From: Chrysochromulina parva | Lineage: Eukaryota; Haptophyta; Prymnesiales; Chrysochromulinaceae | DNA: 12,155 bases | NCBI GenBank assembly: GCA_002887195.1 | Contig: PJAB01001800.1 | Location: 1-12,155, forward strand | Direction: 5' to 3' | Translations under genes and position numbers: made by a program | Part shown: positions 7,606 to 12,155 of the stretch, one piece after another | Position numbering within the stretch: position 1 is the first letter of the stretch | How the letters are laid out: each line of letters begins with the position of its first letter | Notes under the pieces: model-generated | The model's input: only the letters and a program-made list of their open reading frames with translations | Told to the model about the DNA's origin: nothing | Database searches by the model: none

Positions 7606-10280
7606 ACCTCTGGTCGCGATGTGACCGCTCGCACAGCTGCCCATCGACGGAGGTTTGGCAGCGGGTTGGCGCGAGCGCTGATCGGCGCGTGACAAGGCGC
7701 CCGTGGCAGCGCGTGCCAAAGCGGCTGTACGAGGGTCGACGGGAGTGACGAGCGGCTGCGAGTCCTGAAAGAGCTGTGGGATCTTGAGCTTGCTGTGGGA
7801 GCTTGCTGTGGAAGCTTGCTGTGGGAGCTTGAGCTTGCTGGGCAAGGGCGCCAACTGCTCAGCAGAGGTACCCGGGGACGCACGGGCGCCATCACGGGCG
7901 CTGAGCTGTTGACCTGATGAGGGACGCAATCAGTGGCAATCAGACGCCATCGGACGCAATCAGAGGCCATCAGAGGCCTTCAGCGCCGGGCTGGTGACCT
8001 GCCGCCTCGACCACATCGGCGCTCGTCCCTAATATGGAAAGGCTCGAGTGGATGGATCGATCCATATTAGGGATGGGCGGTGAGCCGGGCGGGGCTGGGG
8101 GCATGGCGGCCGCCCGTATGAGCTGCTGCCCTGCGGTCTTGTCACGCGCCCATGCGAGCCAATGCGTCTTCGAGCCAATATTGCGTGTGGGGGCCTGCAC
8201 GGCGACGAGCTCTGCCCCGTTCAGGAAACGGATCCCGAGAAGCAATCCCGTCTTGAAGAGCGCCAACTGGATCTCTCGCGTGCCCATGTGCAGCAGGTCG
8301 CCATGGTTGGTGAACTTGGGGTAGAAGAGTTTGGCTCCCAGGCCCATGAGGTCGTCCGCCGTCTGCGGCCAGAGCGTGAGGATGTTGACGCGGCTAAAGG
8401 TGAGGCGTAGCTCGATCACGGTAACACTCATCCCATAGAGAGCGCACCTGATGAGGGATGCAATCAGTGGCAATCAGTGGCAATCAGAGGCAATCCCATA
8501 GAGAGCGCACCTGATGAGGTATGCAATCAGTGGCAATCAGAGGCAATCAGAGGCAATCAGAGGCAATCCCATGGAGAGCGCACCTGATGAGGTATGCAAT
8601 CAGTGGCAATCAGTGGCAATCAGTGGCAATCCGTGGCAATCAGAGGCAATCCCATAGAGAGCGCACTCGACTGCGCAGCGTAGGCCGACAGGCCCCGCGC
8701 CACTGATGACGACGACGAGCGGTGGCTTGCCCGCGGCGGGTGGCGCCGCCTTGCGTCGCTCTCGCTGGCGCACCTGATGAGGGACGCAATCAGTGGCAAT
8801 CGGACGCACTCAGAGGCCATCAGAGGCCATCAGAGGCCATCAGCTGGCGCACCTGATGAGGGACGCACTCAGTGGCAATCAGTCGCAATCAGCGGCCATC
8901 AGAGGCCATCAGCTGGCGCACCTGATGAGGGACGCACTCAGTGGCAATCAGTCGCAATCAGAGGCCATCAGAGGCCATCAGCTGGCGCACCAGGGCACGC
9001 ATCATCTCCTTCACCCGAGCGGGCATGGACGTTTCAGCCCGCGTGATGAGTGCCTCAATCACCTCTAGGCCACGGATCCGCTCCGAAATCTCAAAGTGAG
9101 CTCGCAGCGCCGCAATCGCAGCCATGGCCGGCTGCATCTCGGACGCCTCCAGGAACTCATTCCACACGCTCCCAGCAGCTGGGCTGCTCACGCTCCCAGC
9201 AGCTGGGCTGCTCACGCTCCCAGCAGCTGGGCTGCTCACGCTCCCAGCAGCTGGGCTGCTCACGGGTGGTGCACGGGTCGCTACGATGGATGGATGATGT
9301 GACAGCGGCTTGGCAGCCGCAGCTGGCGGCGTGTGCGGCGACGCTGCAGGCACGGTCTCGATGACGAGCTTCATCTCCGGTGTGGGCGTTTGCGCCCGTG
9401 CCGCAGCCCAATCCGCGGCTGATTTCGAGTAGCACTTTGTGCGCATGGGAGGCGTGGGCTGGGAGTCACGGGTGCCCGTGGCTAGAATAGGTACGTGCGC
9501 AGTAGCCAAGGAAACCCTTTGACTGGCGAACTGACTGGAGCTCCTTTTCGTGCTGATTGCGACTGATTGCGACTGATTGCCACTGATGGCCTCTGATTGC
9601 CACTGATTGCCACTGGAGCTCCTTTTCGTGCTGATTGCCACTGATTGCGACTGATTGCCACTGATGGCCTCTGATTGCGACTGATTGCCACTGGAGCTCC
9701 TTTTCGTGCTGATTGCCACTGATTGCCACTGATTGCCACTGATGGCCTCTGATTGCGACTGATTGCCACTGGAGCTCCTTTTCGTGGGCGTAGTCATAGT
9801 GTCTCGAGATGCTAGCGTCTCGCCTTCGGCAGCTGCTGGATCGAGCGATGGCATAGCAGCATTGGTTGTACATGGATCGTCGTCTGCGGTGGCCGATGGA
9901 GATGCAATTGCTAGCGTATCGACTTCGGCAGCTGGATCGAGCAGAGGCAGAGGAGGGCTTGCACCTGCATCGTCATCTGCGCCGGCCACTGAAATAGGCG
10001 ACTGCGCAGTTGCAGGTGCTCGCGTTTCGACTTCATCAGCCGCTGAATTCAGCGACGGCAGAGTAGCGCTCGTACATCTAGCGTCGCCTTCGGCGGCCAC
10101 CGGAGCAGCGCTCGCAAGCATCTCAGAGGTGTGCTGATGTTGCTTGCAAGTGCTCGCAGTCCCTGGAGGCCACTCGACGTTCAGATGCGGCGGACTCTCT
10201 GCTCGAGCTGGTGGTTCCGGGTCCAGTCGGACATCCGCAGGACCGGCAGCAGTCGTCTCCTTACTCGCGCATGCGCCCAT
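5359..10280 (-). CDS. MICAL-like FAD-dependent monooxygenase, eleven exons, N-myristoylation-type N-terminus
   Basis: Exons (minus): 10280-8991, 8773-8667, 8447-7999, 7913-7342, 7263-6460, mini-exons 6401-6375 and 6316-6290, then 6243-6103, 6035-5845, 5596-5561, 5479-5359. Total is 1,254 residues, or 1,236 without the mini-exons. The start is the first ATG, in AAAATGG context, giving MGACASKE, typical for myristoylation at Gly2 and palmitoylation at Cys4. About 370 low-complexity residues follow, then WNEFLEAS (373 on), like the N-terminal segment of animal MICALs. FAD binding: VVVISGAGPVGLRC (450-463), ELRLTFSRVNILTLWP and LGAKLFYPKF. Next come an insertion with about 16 Gly, FDALVIAEGEW, KGETHYIAATMRKK, an Ala/Glu coiled-coil insertion, FPIGDALLEPFWPQ with GLGSNRGFHSALDAAW (the second FAD motif), and WTADSMTRY, which matches the LDPATRY region of MICAL. 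Animal MICALs oxidise actin methionines using NADPH; an actin role here is inference. CH and LIM domains are absent. The short C-terminus is the least certain part. Confidence 0.85.
5480..5560 (-). other. MICAL-like intron 8 (81 bp) with a 39-bp exon copy
   Basis: Donor GTACGAGG at 5560, acceptor CATTACAG ending at 5480. The first 39 bases of the intron (5522-5560) are identical to the first 39 bases of the last exon (5441-5479). The remaining 42 bp are two units of the type CTGATTGCCTCCCTCATT, the last ending in ACAG. Splicing joins CTCAC to GTACGAG and reads LTYEDPASKRSHKGR once; unspliced, the peptide YEDPASKRSHKGR appears twice. Confidence 0.85.
5597..5844 (-). other. MICAL-like intron 7 (248 bp) with a 23-bp tandem array and two nested exon copies
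   Basis: Donor GTACCC at 5844, acceptor CATTACAG ending at 5597; splicing gives SMTRYQPSMIKG in frame. About 5598-5762 is an array of seven 23-24-bp units, each with minus-strand CTGATTGCC (or CTGATGGCC) followed by CTCCCTCATT; only the copy next to the exon has ACAG. Bases 5772-5794 copy the first 23 bases of the next exon (5574-5596) with one mismatch. Bases 5793-5812 copy 20 bases of the upstream exon (5868-5887) exactly. A 10-nt internal exon (5795-5804) has splice signals but would shift the frame. Confidence 0.8.
6036..6102 (-). other. MICAL-like intron 6 (67 bp): TGAATG microsatellite plus 22-bp exon copy at the 3' end
   Basis: Donor GTGACTGTG at 6102, acceptor GGCCGCAG ending at 6036. 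Splicing joins the two halves of the FAD motif, PFWPQ and GLGSNRGF. A 22-bp sequence at 6102-6123 (end of the upstream exon plus the first intron base) recurs exactly at 6036-6057, so the acceptor is a copy of the upstream exon's end. The centre is a short TGAATG hexamer run, not decamers. Confidence 0.88.
6244..6459 (-). other. Tandem mini-exon cassette: two 27-nt in-frame exons, each followed by a short intron (introns 5a-5c)
   Basis: The last 27 bases of exon 5 (6460-6486, reading ALPPLEAQM) recur at 6375-6401 (ALPPLESQM) and 6290-6316 (ALPPLEAQT). Each copy is preceded by CTCATCAG and followed by GTGAGCG. Introns: 6402-6459 and 6317-6374, both 58 bp and nearly identical, and 6244-6289, 46 bp. 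The repeat unit is 85 bp (27 + 58). The third intron begins GTGAGCGCTCG, the same 11 bases as the next exon. All junctions are phase 0, so inclusion of zero, one or two mini-exons keeps the frame. Which forms are made cannot be told from DNA. Confidence 0.78.
7264..7341 (-). other. MICAL-like intron 4 (78 bp) with a diverged exon copy
   Basis: Donor GTGCGCCGG at 7341, acceptor CCCTCATCAG ending at 7264, phase 0. The intron start and the next exon start both encode VRRLHFD and both run on to CTCGTGATTGC, with several differences that are mostly synonymous, so this duplication looks older than those of introns 2 and 8. The rest is decamer-like (GATTGCGATG, CTGATTGCCT). The 78-bp intron contains no in-frame stop, so retention would insert 26 residues. 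Confidence 0.82.
7554..7603 (-). repeat. (GCC)n trinucleotide run encoding poly-glycine
   Basis: A nearly pure gcc run on the plus strand, with one gccacc interruption, encodes about 16 glycines after ATRGH in the exon 4 insertion of the MICAL-like protein. It is probably length-variable and forms a flexible linker between the FAD-binding half and the rest of the monooxygenase. Confidence 0.85.
7785..7845 (-). repeat. Imperfect short repeats (gcttgctgtgggagcttg type) in exon 4
   Basis: The words gcttgctgtgg and gagcttg recur several times and encode the low-complexity SKLKLPQQASTASSHSKLKIPQ-type stretch (shown here as motifs SKLKLPQ and SKLKIPQ). It sits in the non-conserved insertion of the MICAL-like protein and has no recognised function. 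Confidence 0.6.
7914..7998 (-). other. MICAL-like intron 3 (85 bp) with a diverged exon copy
   Basis: Donor GTCACCAGC at 7998, acceptor CCCTCATCAG ending at 7914, phase 1. The intron start GTCACCAGCCCGGCGC and exon start GTCAACAGCTCAGCGC share 13 of 16 bases. The body has several CTGATTGC or CTGATGGC units. Splicing gives EAAGQQLSARDG; without it the frame hits TGA shortly after EGL. Confidence 0.82.
8026..8073. repeat. 13-bp perfect inverted repeat in exon 3
   Basis: tccctaatatgga at 8026-8038 is the exact reverse complement of tccatattaggga at 8061-8073, with a 22-bp loop. It falls in a non-conserved Pro/Ser-rich tail of exon 3 (PPIPNMDRSIHSSLSILGTS). The word cctaatatgga also occurs near 3134 in the kinase/RelA-like/LRR gene. 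It may be a tiny insertion or a snap-back duplication. Confidence 0.75.
8448..8666 (-). other. MICAL-like intron 2 (219 bp): three tandem copies of a complete intron unit (63, 73 and 83 bp)
   Basis: Units 8584-8666, 8511-8583 and 8448-8510 each begin GTGCGCTCTC(T/C)ATGGGAT and end CCTCATCAG. The next exon (8447) also begins GTGCGCTCTCTATGGGAT. The units differ only in decamer number, so lengths rise by exactly 10 bp. Splicing joins GTCGA to GTGCGC and gives VECALYGMSVTVIE, the expected continuation of the FAD-binding fold. Every unit boundary is AG|GT, so one long splice or stepwise removal gives the same mRNA. Confidence 0.87.
8774..8990 (-). other. MICAL-like intron 1 (217 bp): three tandem copies of an intron unit (69, 69 and 79 bp)
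   Basis: Units 8922-8990, 8853-8921 and 8774-8852 each begin GTGCGCCAGCTGATGG and end GTCCCTCATCAG. The next exon (8773) begins GTGCGCCAGC. Unit length differs by exactly one 10-bp repeat. Splicing joins ATGCGTGCCCTG to GTGCGCCAGCGAG in phase 0, linking the N-terminal region (MMRALVRQRERR) to the FAD-binding motif. Decamers include CTGATTGCGA, CTGATTGCCA and CTGATGGCCT. Confidence 0.87.
9165..9260 (-). repeat. 24-bp tandem repeat, four identical copies, encoding (SSPAAGSV)4
   Basis: Copies at 9165-9188, 9189-9212, 9213-9236 and 9237-9260. Each contains cccagcagctggg, a perfect odd-centred palindrome (6-bp arms, one central base). The frame is kept (eight residues per unit). It lies just before the conserved WNEFLEAS segment of the MICAL-like protein. 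Identity of all four copies suggests recent amplification. Confidence 0.9.
9535..9786 (-). repeat. 78-bp tandem repeat (three copies plus a final 18-bp copy) with the intron decamer in opposite orientation, inside coding sequence
   Basis: Units start at 9535, 9613 and 9691, with a last 18-bp copy at 9769-9786. Each is CACGAAAAGGAGCTCCAG (minus strand) plus exactly six 10-bp units reading TGGCAATCAG on the minus strand, the reverse complement of the intronic decamer. The predicted protein is STKRSSSGNQ(S/W)QSEAISGN-type, 26 residues per unit. All three minus-strand frames are open here, so coding status rests on frame continuity with MGACASKE upstream and WNEFLEAS downstream. Non-GT ends make an intron unlikely. 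Confidence 0.8.
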
Positions 10281-10747
10281 TTTGCAACGCACGTGAAGCG
10301 ATCCTTTTTGGGCAAGTCCGCCCAAAACTTTTTTGGGAACATGTCGGACTGAGCCCCCCAGTGTTTAGTGGTGTCGTGCTGACCCGGCCTATACTCCCGT
10401 GGGATCGACGCGTCGAGTCAAGCACTCTCGTGTCTCTGAACTGTCCATGCGACTCCGTATAGTCCAAGTCCGATATAGATCTCCGTACGATATAGCGGCT
10501 CCCGTGCTTGGGGTTCCGGAGGTCGTGCGCGTTGTGTTGAACAGCCGCAGCAGTATCGGAACCAGCAACCACCACGACGCGTCGACACACGCCTCAGCAG
10601 TGCGGGCTGCGGCGCGCCGATGCGCGTGCAAACCATGGTGCAAACGGCCATGAAACGCGCCCTAGTTCAGCGTTAGACCTTGCCGCGCCGCCGCGCGACT
10701 TGGCAGCCGCCGGACAAGTCGTTTACAACCCGAATAATCCGGAATCT
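10281..10747. other. Intergenic region upstream of the MICAL-like gene
   Basis: These 467 bp lie between the stop of the secreted-protein gene and the MICAL-like ATG and must hold the 3' end of the former and the promoter and leader of the latter. I see no supported gene; the overlapping short frames on both strands have no domain features. Visible structure: cgatatag repeated at 10471-10478 and 10488-10495, near a third tatag (10458), AT-rich islands in otherwise GC-rich DNA and thus possible core-promoter sites; and a hairpin at 10306-10327. Confidence 0.55.
10306..10327 (-). promoter_or_regulatory. Perfect 8-bp hairpin in the probable 5' leader of the MICAL-like mRNA
   Basis: ttttgggc at 10306-10313 and gcccaaaa at 10320-10327 pair exactly around a 6-base loop, 26-47 bases upstream of the ATG at 10280. 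If the transcript starts further upstream, the hairpin is in the 5' leader and could affect translation. It could equally be chance. Confidence 0.4.
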
Positions 10748-11506
10748 CTACACGGTCACGCTCGTGAAACCCCACAACTTGGTATGCATGCAACAGTTCC
10801 TATTTGGGCGCCCGCCCGCCTGTGGGGAGATCGAGATCATCCAGCACTCATCGCTCTGCAGGCAGCGCGAGGCGCACTTTTCGAACACGTCCTCCGCGTG
10901 CGCATCGAGGGCGGAGCCCACCTCCGCTCGGAGGACGTAGTACAGGTCTTCGGCCCCGACCTTCGGCGGCGTCTTACTCAGAACGAACGTAGGCATTCGC
11001 TCGGCCACACGAGTCGAGAGCGCACCGTCGCCTGGCAGCGGCGAGGAGGAGGAGGAGGGATGCGCCGAAGAGCTTGGCGTCCTCGTCACGGGCGATGCGG
11101 CCTCGGCGCATGCTCCCAGTGAGCGTTCTGGTTGCATGCTCCCAGAAGCATGCGCGCTTCCAGTCAGCGTCATCCAATCCTCATTGTCGACAAGCCCATC
11201 GCCATCTGGGTCCAAGGCTGCGCGCAGACTTGCTAGCTGTGCCGGCGGCCAAGCACGCGCCGTCTTCAGCTTCGCAAGCAGCGGTTCGATGGGTATAGTC
11301 GAAGAGTGTCCAGCAGAGGTTGGCGAAGGTGTGGAACAGAAACCACATGACGCAGCGCAGTTCAGCCGCATGTAGTCAGGATTACGGTCGCACTCGCCGC
11401 CTTTCGCCCATGATGCACAGCTCGCCCTATCGGTGTCCGTATGGGCGTCCTCACATAGCCCAGCGGCGATGGGCAGGAGCGCAAGCAGCGCTACGCTACA
11501 CAACAT
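10748..11506 (-). CDS. Secreted ShKT-domain / EF-hand protein, 252 residues
   Basis: A single open frame from ATG 11506 to TAG 10748. Residues 1-16 are a signal peptide (MLCSVALLALLPIAAG), so the protein should enter the secretory pathway. Cysteines at 18, 30, 39, 50, 54 and 57 with the ending NCAASCGFC fit an ShKT-type domain, a small disulphide fold common in extracellular eukaryotic proteins; the name comes from a toxin but the fold alone does not imply toxicity. DPDGDGLVDNED (99-110) is a complete EF-hand calcium loop; only one is present. A Ser/Pro-rich linker follows, then a Cys-rich tail (about 206-248: EKCASRC, SDECW, NCCMHTKL), perhaps PAN/Apple-like. Function unknown: perhaps a cell-surface or matrix protein. 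A short repeat, CTGGGAGCATGC, occurs twice in the linker coding sequence (about 11110-11150). A small intron cannot be excluded. Confidence 0.78.
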   Translation of the reverse strand: MLCSVALLALLPIAAGLCEDAHTDTDRASCASWAKGGECDRNPDYMRLNCAASCGFCSTPSPTSAGHSSTIPIEPLLAKLKTARAWPPAQLASLRAALDPDGDGLVDNEDWMTLTGSAHASGSMQPERSLGACAEAASPVTRTPSSSAHPSSSSSPLPGDGALSTRVAERMPTFVLSKTPPKVGAEDLYYVLRAEVGSALDAHAEDVFEKCASRCLQSDECWMISISPQAGGRPNRNCCMHTKLWGFTSVTV

Positions 11507-11881
11507 GGATACCGTGAAGTGCGGTGTGAATGACGATTTGGGGGGGTCTTGAGAGTGTCTGTGATAAAAGGTAGGGTATCACTGTACCGGCTGTAGAAAA
11601 ATTTTCTTTTGTCTCACCGGACCGTACCTTACGAGGCGGGCGACCTTCGGGCGGCTAGCGAACTCGCGCACCGCAAGCCCCCCCTTGGGCTTGGCAGGGC
11701 GGGAGGTTCGTTTGCGACCCCCCTAAGTGCGGCCCACACAAGTATAACGACTATACCGGCTGTACTATACTCTGAGCTAGTCACATGTACGGGTTGGGTG
11801 AGGGTAACGTGTGTTTTTAAGCAGTGTATTGTCCCTCTCTCGTCCGCAGCTTGGCCCACAAGGCTCGTCACGACGGCTCTG
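11507..11881. other. Intergenic region between the GNAT gene and the secreted-protein gene
   Basis: These 375 bp must hold the 3' end of the GNAT transcript and the promoter of the secreted-protein gene. It is less GC-rich in places (aaaaattttcttttg near 11600) and contains an 11-bp direct repeat, taccggctgta, at 11585-11595 and 11753-11763, and a small hairpin, caagccc 11674-11680 with gggcttg 11687-11693. No coding frame I can support. Confidence 0.55.
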
Positions 11882-12155
11882 TCACCCAATCTCCTTCTTG
11901 AACAACAACGGCTGCTCCTGCAGGCTGAGCGCGCGTGCGAAGCCCTGGAACAGCGGCGTGTCGGGCTGGCGCAAGAAGCCCTCGCGCTCGTACAGCGAGA
12001 TCGCGGCGTGGTTGCCAGCTTCGACGTGGAGCCAAAGCATCGACTCGCCGCGCTCGAGCGCGCGCGCCTCGCTCGCCGCCAGCAGAGCACGAGCGATGCC
12101 ACGGCGGCGTGCGGCCGGCGCGACGGCCATGCAGCTCATGTACAGCCCCTCGGCG
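11882..12155 (-). CDS. GNAT-family N-acetyltransferase, C-terminal part (N-terminus beyond window)
   Basis: Open from the window edge to TGA at 11882, about 91 residues visible; the true start is outside. LYMSCMAVAPAARRRGIARA shows the GNAT acetyl-CoA-binding motif A, with the RRRGIA turn (Q/RxxGxG/A) after strand 4. LWLHVEAGNHAAISLYEREGF is the motif B region, with the typical N..A..LY...GF pattern. These enzymes move an acetyl group from acetyl-CoA to an amine. The pattern resembles the RimI/NAA-type branch (N-terminal or small-molecule acetylation), but substrate cannot be assigned. The stretch before the stop (LQEQPLLFKKEIG) is unremarkable. Met12139 is an internal methionine and should not be taken as the start. 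Confidence 0.85.
   Translation of the reverse strand, partial: AEGLYMSCMAVAPAARRRGIARALLAASEARALERGESMLWLHVEAGNHAAISLYEREGFLRQPDTPLFQGFARALSLQEQPLLFKKEIG

Noticed and set aside
9466..9873. Alternative minus-strand frames through the 78-bp array (HEKELQWQ and ARKGAPVA types)
   Set aside because: The decamer leaves all three frames open; only the STKRSSS frame connects to both the MGACASKE start and the FAD-binding exons.
10281..10325. Longer N-terminus for the MICAL-like protein beginning at 10325
   Set aside because: The codon at 10325 is TTG, inside a hairpin. The first ATG is at 10280, has a strong context and gives the MGACASKE motif.
10261..10590. Minus-strand frame of 109 codons upstream of the MICAL-like gene
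   Set aside because: No recognisable motif, composition unlike a protein, and it overlaps the probable promoter and leader.
10748..11506. Venom-like toxin from the ShKT domain
   Set aside because: ShKT domains are widespread in non-toxic extracellular proteins; the EF-hand and long linker do not suggest a toxin.
1..12155. tRNA, rRNA or other structured RNA genes
   Set aside because: Looked for on both strands by eye; no cloverleaf-like or conserved rRNA sequence was seen. A covariance-model search would be needed to exclude small RNAs.

Overview
The window reads as nuclear DNA of a GC-rich unicellular eukaryote, probably a microalga. A haptophyte is my best guess, but only from GC content, the GTGCGT-type donors and the mix of domains. 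Evidence for a eukaryote: reading frames are interrupted by short GT-AG introns whose removal restores recognisable proteins, proteins are long and multidomain, Ala-, Gly- and Gln-rich tracts are common, and there are no bacterial operon features. All five genes lie on the minus strand, tightly packed, so they are read from the right end to the left end.

Layout from right to left: (1) 12155-11882, the C-terminal part of a GNAT acetyltransferase that continues beyond the window. (2) 11506-10748, a small secreted protein with a signal peptide, a six-cysteine ShKT-type domain, one EF-hand loop and a Cys-rich tail. (3) 10280-5359, an intron-rich gene for a MICAL-like FAD monooxygenase, here reconstructed from eleven exons, with an N-myristoylation-type start (MGACASKE). 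(4) 5039-3950, a two-exon protein with an F-box-like segment. (5) 3859-1 and beyond, a large protein with coiled coils, a zeta-toxin-type P-loop kinase domain, a RelA/SpoT-like domain and C-terminal leucine-rich repeats, cut by the window edge. No pathway linking the five genes is evident.

The unusual feature is the introns. Nearly every intron of the MICAL-like gene, and the intron of the kinase/RelA-like/LRR gene, is flanked by a direct repeat of exon sequence that crosses a splice junction. Usually the intron's 5' end is a copy of the first 10-39 bases of the next exon. The intron bodies are built from a 10-bp unit (minus strand CTGATTGCCA and variants) or a related 23-bp unit. Both contain the branch-site-like word CTGAT, and the intron ends in CCCTCATCAG or CATTACAG. 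In two introns the whole [exon copy + decamers + acceptor] unit is repeated three times, with lengths differing by exact multiples of 10 bp, giving back-to-back AG|GT junctions. In another, a 27-nt in-frame mini-exon is amplified with its intron. The same decamer also occurs in the opposite orientation inside the N-terminal coding region, where its copy number keeps the frame. Together this looks like a recent or ongoing intron-gain and intron-expansion system working by local duplication or by insertion of introner-like elements.

Limits: exon boundaries come from reading frame, splice-site motifs and remembered family patterns. No alignment, transcript or database search was run.
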